A DNA stretch of 64,000 bases from an uncultured Fretibacterium sp. GTDB lineage: Bacteria; Synergistota; Synergistia; Synergistales; Aminobacteriaceae. The DNA lies in contig CALCEM010000026.1 in assembly GCA_937900285.1 (NCBI GenBank), forward strand, positions 1 to 64,000, in the 5' to 3' direction. Shown here one piece after another: positions 28,139-35,584 of the stretch; the first letter of the stretch is position 1; the number at the start of each line of letters is the position of its first letter. The position numbers were made by a program, and so were the translations under genes. The notes under the pieces were generated by a model. It was not told where the DNA came from and searched no databases. It saw only the letters and a list, made by a program, of their open reading frames with translations.

Positions 28139-28799
28139 GTGTCGAATCAGCTTTAAACCTTTATAAATACTGCTTTCCCATTCGACACACCTATATTTTT
28201 CAGTGTCGAATCAGTGTCGAATCAGTATCGAATTAAAATTTTTAAAATCCTGTAATTTTTGCCGCAAAATTTTTTGTAAACCCTTTTAAATTTTTTTTAT
28301 TTTTTCTTACGAGTGTCGAATTAAATTTTTTTCGAAATTCTTAAATTAAGATTTTAAAACATTCTTTAAATAATATAAAAAATATTCTGACAATTTTATA
28401 ATATTTACGTAAAAATCTTTTTAAATTTCTCTTAAAATCTTTTTTAATTTCTTTTCATTTCTTTTCATTTTTTCGCAAATTCCTTTTAATTCGATTCGAC
28501 ACAATTTTATATTTCATTCGACACAACTTTTAAATTGATTCGACACAAATTGCAATATTTAATTAAATTGATTCGACACAACCATTTTTAATTAAAATCC
28601 AGTGTTTGCAATAAATTTATTTTCGATTCGACACAAATTGCATTATTTAATTAAATTGATTCGACACAAATTTAAAAACGATTCGACACAACCATTTTTA
28701 ATTAAAATCCGGTGTTTGCAATAAATTTATTTTCGATTCGACACAAATTGCAATATTTAATTAAATTGATTCGACACAAATTTAAAAACGATTCGACAC
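28139..28799. repeat. Iteron array of ATTCGACAC, helically phased, two opposed arms
   Basis: Copies reading ATTCGACAC on the plus strand start at 28180, 28494, 28516, 28538, 28571, 28626, 28659, 28681, 28736, 28769 and 28791; reverse copies (GTGTCGAAT) start at 28139, 28203, 28214 and 28313, with a one-mismatch copy at 28225. In the right arm the distances are 22, 22, 33, 55, 33, 22, 55, 33 and 22, and in the left arm 11, 11 and 88: all multiples of 11. A 110-bp unit is duplicated (28571-28680 and 28681-28790). The centre (about 28322-28490) is almost pure A/T. No gene fits in this 750-base region. A replication origin, partition site or large protein-binding array is the likely role. Confidence 0.85.
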
Positions 28800-28810
28800 A
28801 AATTTTTAAT

Positions 28811-29083
28811 TTACATTCTCTCGATACTCACAACGCTAAAAGCTCCGTCCGGCGATTCGTTCAAAGTCATTTTTACAAGCTTTTTTATTACCGGATTCGT
28901 TATTAACGTTTGAACACAAATTAAATAATAATTCATGCCTTTTACAACTTGTGTCCCGCAAAATAATACCGGTTTATAATCTGCGCCGGTCATCTCGTTT
29001 GTTAAGGCCGTAAACCCTGAAGCTAATCTCTGCGGTAAATTCACACTCTTTAAATTCTTGTTTAATTCCATTTCGCCAAACAT
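28811..29083 (-). CDS. Cystatin-like small protein
   Basis: 90-residue protein with the cystatin/stefin inhibitory motif QxVxG as TQVVKGMNYYLICVQ, preceded by a helix (LPQRLASGFTALTNEMTGADYKPVLFCG) and followed by a strand pair (IKKLVKMTLNESPDGAFSVVSIE), which is the cystatin order. It would inhibit a cysteine protease or use the fold as scaffold; no signal peptide is visible. An AAAGGAG box precedes the ATG. Lies between the iterons and the terminator of the Mtd_N gene; not part of any known phage module. Confidence 0.65.
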   Translation of the reverse strand: MFGEMELNKNLKSVNLPQRLASGFTALTNEMTGADYKPVLFCGTQVVKGMNYYLICVQTLITNPVIKKLVKMTLNESPDGAFSVVSIERM

Positions 29084-29232
29084 TTTTTTAAATTTTTCTC
29101 CTTTACTTTTTAGAATTTTTTGTTATAATTCCTCGTGAATATAAAATACTTTCTTTCTTCATTGTTTTCTGATTATTGTTTTCTGATTGCTGTAAAGTTC
29201 TTTGTAAGTTTATTATTGTTCTGATTTCGTTT

Positions 29233-29278
29233 AAAAAAAAAGCCCCCGGCCATGTGATTAAATTTTCACTACCGGGGG
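29233..29278 (-). terminator. Rho-independent terminator after the Mtd_N gene
   Basis: On the minus strand CCCCCGG and CCGGGGG form a seven-base-pair stem followed by a run of nine T. It ends transcription from 29328-29669 and contains one copy of the CATGGCC motif next to the stem. Confidence 0.8.
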
Positions 29279-29327
29279 TAATTCTTTATTTTATTTTAAT
29301 TTATTTCGTTTTAAATCTTATCTTATC

Positions 29328-29669
29328 TTATGCGCCTGGTGTAGGATCGGGATCGGGGTCTGGTATTGTTAAGACTCCGCCGTCAATGTTTTCAACATCT
29401 ATGTTTGCAACTTCCTGCCCAAGTTCGTATAAAGCTTTCGCACTTGCAGCTTTTCCAGCGTATCCGGCTTTATTCTGTTCGGTTATTACTGTTGTGTCGT
29501 CAACAATTTCGGTCGCGTCTGAATATGCTAAATTTGCGATCGTGCTAACTCCATCGCCGATTTTAATACGGCCGGTATCAGTTTCAAATATAGGCTCGCC
29601 AACCGCCGGCACGACTGTTAATTGATCTAATACGCTTTTTGCTGCGCGTTTAAATTGAATTGTTGCCAT
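29328..29669 (-). CDS. Mtd N-terminal-domain protein (tail fibre-associated)
   Basis: 113 residues: IQFKRAAKSVLDQLTVVPAVGEPIFETDTGRIKIGDGVSTIANLAYSD is the beta-prism domain, then a helical segment (NKAGYAGKAASAKALYELGQEVANIDVENIDGG) that is shared with the copy at 29964-30284, and a Pro/Asp C-terminus. Probably a small attachment or chaperone-like fibre protein. Followed by a strong terminator. Confidence 0.6.
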   Translation of the reverse strand: MATIQFKRAAKSVLDQLTVVPAVGEPIFETDTGRIKIGDGVSTIANLAYSDATEIVDDTTVITEQNKAGYAGKAASAKALYELGQEVANIDVENIDGGVLTIPDPDPDPTPGA

Positions 29670-29700
29670 GATTATTTAAAATCCTCCATCGAATTAGAAA

Positions 29701-29808
29701 TTAATTTTTTTTTGAATTTTTTAATTTTTTCTGCAATATGCGAAGGATCGTGAGTAATATGCGAATAACTAAATTAAGAATTAAATTTAATTTTTTATAA
29801 ATCTGCAT
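29701..29808 (-). CDS. Possible 35-residue basic hydrophobic peptide
   Basis: Short frame MQIYKKLNLILNLVIRILL followed by a Lys-rich tail, with a GGAGG box 12 bases upstream. One amphipathic or membrane-spanning helix plus positive C-terminus recalls holin-type or toxin-type peptides. Only the box and the composition support it. Otherwise the 29670-29963 interval is A/T-rich with one loose CCCC/GGGG inverted repeat near 29847-29906. Confidence 0.35.
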   Translation of the reverse strand: MQIYKKLNLILNLVIRILLTILRILQKKLKNSKKN

Positions 29809-29963
29809 TCTTAAAAATTTCCTCCGTCTTTTGCTAATTCCAATTAACCCCTTGAGGATTTAAAATATTTATAAGGATTTAATTAAATATATTTATCCCG
29901 CGGGGGTTATGTCTTTACGTAATTAAAATTTTCTCTGCTCTGGTAAAGTTTGAAAAATTTTTT

Positions 29964-30284
29964 TTACGCTATCAATTCCGACAAATCTCCGCCATCAATG
30001 TCACTCGCTTCAACATGTGACAATCTGTCCATTAACATTTTTACAAGCCTTGCGCTCGCTGCTTTGCCCGCGTAAAGTGTTGCATTGTCCGGGGTGATTA
30101 CGCTTAAATCGTCAATAATGTCCGTTGCATCGCAATATGGAAGAGCGTCCCATGAATGAACACCATCGCCGAATTTTAAACGCATTACGTCAACATCAAG
30201 TCCGGGTTCGCCGGCTTTTAATATTTTTGAATAATTCGCCCATTGTGCAGTCGTCCCGCGTTTTACCTGAATAATTTTCGCCAT
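29964..30284 (-). CDS. Mtd N-terminal-domain protein (tail fibre-associated)
   Basis: 106 residues: IIQVKRGTTAQWANYSKILKAGEPGLDVDVMRLKFGDGVHSWDALPY is the closest of the three copies to the Mtd_N consensus (RGTTAQW.. AGEPG..GDG). The rest (LYAGKAASARLVKMLMDRLSHVEASDIDGGDLS) matches the C-terminal half of 29328-29669. An AGGAGG box precedes the ATG. Confidence 0.65.
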   Translation of the reverse strand: MAKIIQVKRGTTAQWANYSKILKAGEPGLDVDVMRLKFGDGVHSWDALPYCDATDIIDDLSVITPDNATLYAGKAASARLVKMLMDRLSHVEASDIDGGDLSELIA

Positions 30285-30395
30285 GATTTGAATTTCACCT
30301 CCTTTATTTAAAATAAATCTATATAAAAAAATTAACCCGGCTTAAAAAATTTATTTAAACCGGATCAATTAATTTATTTCAAGTTTAATATTTTT

Positions 30396-30514
30396 TTATT
30401 TTACAAGCGAAGCATAAGCCAATAACGCGCCAATAATTGTAAACAGAGAACCGAATAATCCAATATTGCTTCGTTAAATTCATTCCGAGTTACATAATTA
30501 TCATTTTCAGCCAT
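30396..30514 (-). pseudogene. Frameshifted remnant of the small membrane protein at 32617-32910
   Basis: The ATG frame reads MAENDNYVTRNEFNEA and then drifts to a stop at 30401. One base away the frame reads IGLFGSLFTIIGALLAYASLVK and stops at 30396, which matches IGLFGALFTIISALQYFK at the end of the 97-residue protein of 32617-32910. So the two halves are in different frames and the middle helix is lost. Degenerate paralogue of a holin-like protein. Confidence 0.55.
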
Positions 30515-30550
30515 GACCCTCACCCCAAAATAATTTTAACAGGATTATTT

Positions 30551-31689
30551 TTAATTGCCGATCGCTAGCCACGTCACACCGAGCTGATCATCCTGACCAT
30601 TCGCATTAAGTTTACATTTAAAACTTGTTCGCGAGCATGAAATAAACTCAACACTGCAATTATTATCAATATTCACATTACCTTCAACAACGCAGGGTAT
30701 TACTGTAAAGCAACTTGATGGAAATTCTATATAAAAATTTTGTTCGGCAATTAATCTACTTGATTGAAAAAAACTGACAACCCTGTTATAATTCCCCACT
30801 GCATTATTAAGCCATTCGAAAATTTTATATAACCGTTTTTAGCGTTTGTCCCGGTAACTGTCGCGCTGTCGCCTTTGTCGCCTTTGTCGCCCTTGTCGCC
30901 TTTATCGCCTTTTGCACCTTTTGCACCATCTGCACCGGCCGGCAAATCAAAATTAAATGTCCATTTTGGTTCGCTTGCACTTTTATTAATCGTTACAGCA
31001 GCATTTGAGCCGGGTGATAAAGTGTTAACCGTTCCGATATTAAAATCGTATGAAATTGCGTCTATTCTGTCATTAATCGCATTTCGGTATGATTCGCAAT
31101 CCGGAATTTTTACGCGCTCATCTATTTGATCCTGGTGATCATCCATCAACTCTTTACAATCCGTAATTTTTCGGCGCGTATTTATATCAGTCTGCAAATT
31201 TTGGACAATGTCGTTTATTTCATCATGCGTGACATATAAAAGCCCCGTCCCCGCCGGGAATGTTATGTTGGTAGCATTTGAGATATTTATCTGAAGTTTA
31301 AATAAAAATTCTATTACATCGCCCGAAGTGTGAGGCGGTATATAATCGCAATTATTTCCAGAATTGGCATAACTGTATAATTTTTCTGTATTGTCGTCCG
31401 GGTCTATCGCAAATAACCCGATCTCACGCGCATAAAATCCTGCTGAAATTAAATTATTTGCAAGTACAGCACGTATAACCGCTAAATTTTTAGCATCTCG
31501 ATCAACAACGCATGAATTTATTTCTAAATCATATTTATAATTTATTAATGCCGTCATATTCATAAACTCGCCAGAATATGAACCGTCTCCCACTGCTACA
31601 CGGCTGAATCTTAATTCTTTACCCGTTAAAGCTTTAGCCAATAAATTCTGCCCGTTCAAAGTTAATACAAAATTCTTAAATTCTGCCAT
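30551..31689 (-). CDS. Phage tail fibre protein (gpH-like) with collagen-like repeat; needs -1 frameshift for C-terminus
   Basis: N-terminal part (MAEFKNFVLTLNGQNLLAKALTGKELRFSRVAVGDG, and VIRAVLANNLISAGFYAREIGLFAIDPDD) is the P2-type fibre attachment domain. A GAKGDKGDKGD collagen-like repeat near residue 270 leads to NGYIKFSNGLIMQWG. The zero frame stops at 30751 (312 aa). The -1 frame continues with SSRLIAEQNFYIEFPSS and LGVTWLAIGN to 30551, the usual fibre-tip ending. A slippery T TTT TTC lies in the overlap at 30767-30772. Either programmed frameshifting or a single-base mutation explains it. Confidence 0.75.
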
Positions 31690-31909
31690 TTAGAATTTAT
31701 TTTACTCACTTTCAAATTTAATTTAATTTAATTTTAAATCTTAATTTTATTTTATTAGATTTTTTATTATTTCAACAGGATTTTTATTTGATTAGATATA
31801 ACGTGAATTATTCAGCCTTAAAAAAGTACAAAATAATACACGCTTTGAATTATAGTATTTTATTTCAATTTTCGCAAGTATTTAATTTTTAAATTTTTAA
31901 TTTTTAATT

Positions 31910-32491
31910 TTAATAATTCTTTAAAATATAATTTCTCGATTGAATAACGCGCCCTGCATGAAATAAATTCTGGTTGTAATAATCAGGGATAACAAAGTGC
32001 AGGTCGAACCAGCTCCTCGCGGCTTTAGCTTCTTTGATTGCGTAAAAGAGTCGCGAATAAATATCGGTCGGGTGATTCTGAAAAAAATTATTACGCACGT
32101 CAATATCAATCCTAAAACTATAAGGGACATAATCACTTAAATTGTACCAGTTTGTAAACTCTGCAGCGGCCTTTAAATTTTCGCAGGATTTTAAAATCGC
32201 ATATTCCGTCCCCTTTTTCATATGCCATTTAATTCCGTCTAAAATTTCGGTCCTCCGGCCTTCGTCATCAAACGCTAAATAATAATTGTCAACGTGAAAC
32301 TGCCATGCGAGCAAATCCAATAAATTTTTATTCAGCTCGTCAATTCTGGAAAAAATACGCGCTTGAGAAATAGCTTCAAATAAATTTTTTAATTCAGGTT
32401 GAATACTTTCAGCGCAATTTAAAATATTTTCGTCTCGCAATAAATTTGCAGGGATAATATTTTTTAATTCGATATCATTTAATTTTTTCAT
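31910..32491 (-). CDS. Phage tail protein I (baseplate, P2 gpI-like)
   Basis: 193 residues. NIIPANLLRDENILNCAESIQPELKN, LLDLLAWQFHVDNYY and KKGTEYAILKSCENLKA are the gpI (Phage_tail_P2_I) hallmarks. It lies upstream of the fibre gene in the same orientation, as in P2 (J-I-H), although J itself is here inverted and 3 kb away. The interval 31690-31909 and the 125 bases upstream contain no gene. Confidence 0.8.
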   Translation of the reverse strand: MKKLNDIELKNIIPANLLRDENILNCAESIQPELKNLFEAISQARIFSRIDELNKNLLDLLAWQFHVDNYYLAFDDEGRRTEILDGIKWHMKKGTEYAILKSCENLKAAAEFTNWYNLSDYVPYSFRIDIDVRNNFFQNHPTDIYSRLFYAIKEAKAARSWFDLHFVIPDYYNQNLFHAGRVIQSRNYILKNY

Positions 32492-32616
32492 TTTTATATT
32501 ATAATATTCACAACCCTTATTTGATATATAAAAATAAAGTATTCAGCAGGGTGGGCGCTTCGAGCTGGGATAATAATCCGGGTTTTTTTGCCCCCCTTGA
32601 ATTTTTTTTATTTTTT

Positions 32617-32910
32617 TTATTTAAAATATTGCAACGCGCTTATAATCGTAAACAACGCACCGAATAATCCAATAACGGCAAACATTGCATTTAATTTTGC
32701 GTTCATGGCTTTTATTTCGCCGTGCATTCCTGAAATTTCTCCGCGCATGTCACTTAAATCACGCGTAACATTTTCCCTAAATTCTAAATTTTGCGCTTTT
32801 ATTTCGGCTTTAAATGCTTCGTTAGTGGCTTCGATCCGGCGTATTGTTTCCATAAATAAATCCATTCGGACGTAATTATTATTATTATTATTATTTTTAT
32901 TTTGGCTCAT
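32617..32910 (-). CDS. Small coiled-coil membrane protein, holin-like candidate
   Basis: 97 residues: a poly-Asn stretch encoded by an (AAT)n run near the start, a coiled coil (FMETIRRIEATNEAFKAEIKAQNLEFREN, residues about 18-60) and a C-terminal membrane helix (MFAVIGLFGALFTIISALQYF). The layout resembles hemolysin-XhlA-type or DUF1640-type phage proteins associated with lysis. GGGGGAG box before the ATG. A degenerate second copy lies at 30396-30514. No endolysin accompanies it. Confidence 0.5.
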   Translation of the reverse strand: MSQNKNNNNNNNYVRMDLFMETIRRIEATNEAFKAEIKAQNLEFRENVTRDLSDMRGEISGMHGEIKAMNAKLNAMFAVIGLFGALFTIISALQYFK

Positions 32911-32960
32911 GATTTTGCGCTCCCCCTGTTTTTAAAGTTTTTTATATTATAATTAATTTC

Positions 32961-33350
32961 ATGTCTAGTAAAAATAATAATGCACGCGAATTAAATATAA
33001 CGCAGCGGGTCGAAAATACAGCGCAGGCTCGGCAATTGGCGCAAAAAAAATTAAATTTGGCGAATTCAAAGGAAATAACGTGTAATATAAATTTGGCCGG
33101 TGATTTAAATTACTCAGCAGGGATGAACGTAAAAATTTCAGGGTTTGGAATATTTGACGGAAATTACTCAATTGAGAGCGTAACGCATAATATTTCGCGA
33201 TCCGGTTATACAACCAGTTTAAATTTACATATGGGTAAAACTAGTAAACAGGCGGCAAAAACAAAAACGAAAAAGCCTAAACGAAAAGCAAAGCCCGGAA
33301 GCATAAATAAAACGATTTACGCCGATTCTAGCGAGACATATCACGGGTAA
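32961..33350 (+). pseudogene. Severed C-terminal part of baseplate hub protein gpD (late control D)
   Basis: 129 residues. ELNITQRVENTAQARQLAQKKLN, NINLAGDLNYSAGMNVKISGFGIFDG and IESVTHNISRSGYTTSLNLHMG are exactly the gpD C-terminal domain, whose N-terminal part lies 4 kb away on the other strand (37369-38118). The ATG at 32961 has no ribosome binding site. The end (TIYADSSETYHG) repeats the ending of the N-terminal fragment (IYADPSETYHE). Interpreted as the 3' half of a gene cut by inversion; whether it is translated is doubtful. Confidence 0.8.
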
Positions 33351-33413
33351 AATAAAATTAAAAGTAAAATTAAAATCAAAATCAAAATTAAAAGGAGCGT
33401 TTTAAATTACTTC

Positions 33414-33845
33414 ATGGCCGAGATTAGATTCGGATATATTTCGGACTTCGATGCAAAAAAAATGCAAGCCCGCGTAACTTTTCCTGATTATGATGACATT
33501 GTCAGCGATTGGCTGCCTATAATAATTAATAATTCGAAAAAGACAAAAGCGGAGCATTATTTGGACGTTAATGAACATGTAGCGTGCGTATTTTTAGATG
33601 ACGGGATCGAGGCCGGCGCAATTTTAGGAGCGATTTACGATGACGATAACAAGCCGGAAATTTCGGATGAAAATGTTCAAAGCGTTTTATTTTCGGACGG
33701 GACTTTAATAAAGCATGATAGGTTAAATAAAATTTGTTTAATTCAGGATTCGTTTGGGAGTTTAATAAAATTGTCGGATGGGAATATCGAAATAAGCGCG
33801 CCGAATAATATTAAAATTAATGCTTCTCGGATTGACTTAAATTAA
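33414..33845 (+). CDS. Phage baseplate assembly protein V (spike)
   Basis: 143 residues. IRFGYISDFDAKKMQARVTFPDYDDIVSDWLPII with an OB-like core and EHVACVFLDDGIEAGAILGAIYDD, followed by the beta-helix-like IEISAPNNIKINASRIDL, match gpV/gp45-type spike proteins. AAGGAG before ATG. First complete gene of the inverted block. A weak TCCTCTGAA/TTTTCGGAGG hairpin with a T run lies after it at about 33945-33995. Confidence 0.85.
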   Translation: MAEIRFGYISDFDAKKMQARVTFPDYDDIVSDWLPIIINNSKKTKAEHYLDVNEHVACVFLDDGIEAGAILGAIYDDDNKPEISDENVQSVLFSDGTLIKHDRLNKICLIQDSFGSLIKLSDGNIEISAPNNIKINASRIDLN

Positions 33846-34027
33846 AAAAAATATTATAATTTGCGACAAATGGGATTAATAATATTTTATCAGCTCTGAT
33901 GGGCAAAAAATTTCAAGGTTTAAACATCGATTCGTGAAAAGAATGCTCCTCTGAATTGTTTTTTAAAAAGCATTTTCGGAGGGGGATTTTTTTTTATTTT
34001 ATTTCAGAGGGGGAAAAATAAATAATT

Positions 34028-34330
34028 ATGCCTGCTGTAACTAGAAAAGGGGATTTTTGCACCGGCCATGAATGTTTTCCGGCGCGATCCAGCACAGAAG
34101 GTTCGAATAATGTTTACGTTAATAATATTCCAGTTCATAGATTAGACGATGGATGGGCTGTACATTGCTGCACGCACCCGAATGTCCCGCACGGTTGTCA
34201 CGGGGGCGTATTGAGTTCTGGAAGTTCGAGCGTATTTGTGAATAATAAAAATATTGGTCGGGTTGGTGATAGCGTTTCGTGCGGTAGTCTTGTGGCTTCC
34301 GGTTCAAATAATGTTTATGCCGGCGATTAA
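34028..34330 (+). CDS. PAAR-domain spike-tip protein
   Basis: 100 residues with the PAAR signature: AVTRKGDFCTGHECFPARSS, NNVYVNNIPVHRLDDGW, GGVLSSGSSSVFVNNKNIGRVGDSVSCG and SGSNNVYAG. PAAR proteins sharpen the gpV-type spike and bind a metal through His/Cys. It follows gpV, as expected. The next 277 bases (34331-34607) hold no gene I can support, only short inverted repeats (CCAGACCCGG..GATCTGG). Confidence 0.85.
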   Translation: MPAVTRKGDFCTGHECFPARSSTEGSNNVYVNNIPVHRLDDGWAVHCCTHPNVPHGCHGGVLSSGSSSVFVNNKNIGRVGDSVSCGSLVASGSNNVYAGD

Positions 34331-34607
34331 ATAAATAAATAAAAAAATAAAAAAAATAAATGCCCGAATCCTTAAGAGATTAAGAACTCGGCCACCGAAA
34401 AGAGATTAATTTTTTTTGCAGTGCACAAAAGCTGAACACAATTCAAAATAATTAATTGGAGGTACAAAGTCGGTCAAAACTGAGAGGATTATAACACGGA
34501 AATAAAAAAAATTCCAGACCCGGAGGAGCAATTTTCCACGATCTGGAACGATAAAAATAATTATAGTCAGCAGCCTAAAAAACTTTAAACTTTAAAAAAG
34601 GAGTTGA

Positions 34608-35069
34608 ATGACTCGATCGATTTTAAAATTCAGGGGTATTATAACACGAATAAAGGAAGGTGTAAATTTTTTTTTAGAGATGGTTGGAACGTTAGGCAAT
34701 ATAATTTTTGAGGTTAGCGATGAGAAAATAAAGACTTTTAAGAGTTTGAATTTAAGCCAAAAAGCGAATTACGCAACGCATAATATTATAAATAAAAAAG
34801 GGATGAGCGAGTTTACAGGATTTGAGCCGATGAGCATAAAAATAAATATAAGTTTAAATCAGAATTTAGGAGTAAACGTTCAAGAGGAGTTAAACAAGAT
34901 AAATAAAGCATTTTCCGGCCATGAAGTATTAAATTTTATATTGAATGGTCAACCGGTCGGGGAGGGAAAATTTGTAATAGAAAATATTTCAGAGGATATG
35001 AAGGTGATCGGGAAGAACGGTGAAATAATAAGTTGTGAAATAAATTTGGATTTAAAGGAATATATTTAA
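34608..35069 (+). CDS. P2 gpU-like phage tail protein
   Basis: 153 residues; MVGTLGNIIFEVSDEKIKTFKSLNLSQKANYATHNIINKKGMSEFTGFEPMSIKINI and VNVQEELNKINKAFSGHEVLNFILNGQPVG match gpU-type proteins. A good AAGGAG precedes ATG 34608, but the family itself begins at the ATG at 34680; the 24 extra residues may be real or the later start may be used. Lies just before gpW, in the inverted block. Confidence 0.7.
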   Translation: MTRSILKFRGIITRIKEGVNFFLEMVGTLGNIIFEVSDEKIKTFKSLNLSQKANYATHNIINKKGMSEFTGFEPMSIKINISLNQNLGVNVQEELNKINKAFSGHEVLNFILNGQPVGEGKFVIENISEDMKVIGKNGEIISCEINLDLKEYI

Positions 35070-35072
35070 AAA

Positions 35073-35381
35073 ATGCAGGTTGACATAGTAGGAAATTTAA
35101 ACGAAATAGATTTTAACCCTTCGGATGAGTATCACGAAATAATACAGAACGTCAAAACGATATGCAGCACGCCAAAATATTCTGTGCCTTTGGATCGTGA
35201 ATTTGGAGTAAATGCTTCGCTGGTTGACCGTCCGATAAATTATATACAGGCGAAATTAACGGCCGAAATAATAGAAGCAATAAATAATTATGAGCCTCGT
35301 GCAAAAGTTAAGAGCGTAAATTTTACGGGGGACGGGTTGACTGGTTTATTAATACCGGTTGTAAAAATTGAATTAAGTTAA
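35073..35381 (+). CDS. Baseplate wedge protein (P2 gpW / T4 gp25-like)
   Basis: 102 residues. DEYHEIIQNVKTICSTPKYSVPLDREFGVNASLVDRPI and EIIEAINNYEPRAKVKSVNF are the gp25-like lysozyme-fold (GPW_gp25) blocks. Three bases after gpU-like stop, so translationally coupled. Confidence 0.85.
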   Translation: MQVDIVGNLNEIDFNPSDEYHEIIQNVKTICSTPKYSVPLDREFGVNASLVDRPINYIQAKLTAEIIEAINNYEPRAKVKSVNFTGDGLTGLLIPVVKIELS

Positions 35382-35421
35382 AATTTAAGATTAAATAAAA
35401 TCAGGGTGTGAAAAAATAAAA

Positions 35422-35580
35422 ATGGATTATTTAAAAATTTTGGAAGTTATTTTATTGGCTTTAGTTTTATTGTGCAATATAGGTTTATGGATGTTAAACA
35501 AATGGTGCGATGAGGATGAGGAGTATAAGCGCGAAATAAAAGAGAATCGCGAAAATAAAGACATATGGGGCGAAAATTAA
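35422..35580 (+). CDS. Small membrane protein between gpW and gpJ
   Basis: 52 residues: MDYLKILEVILLALVLLCNIGLW forms one membrane helix, followed by an acidic and basic tail (NKWCDEDEEYKREIKENRENK). It fits exactly between W and J, ending four bases before gpJ. Function unknown. Too short for usual gene callers but the tight packing supports it. Confidence 0.6.
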   Translation: MDYLKILEVILLALVLLCNIGLWMLNKWCDEDEEYKREIKENRENKDIWGEN

Positions 35581-35584
35581 AAAA

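Noticed and set aside
28139..28799. CRISPR array for the repeated 9-mers
   Set aside because: Repeats are 9-12 bases, unequal spacing by 11-bp steps, both orientations, and no cas genes.
25552..30284. Diversity-generating retroelement (because of Mtd-type domains)
   Set aside because: No reverse transcriptase, template/variable repeat pair or C-type lectin domain seen in the window.
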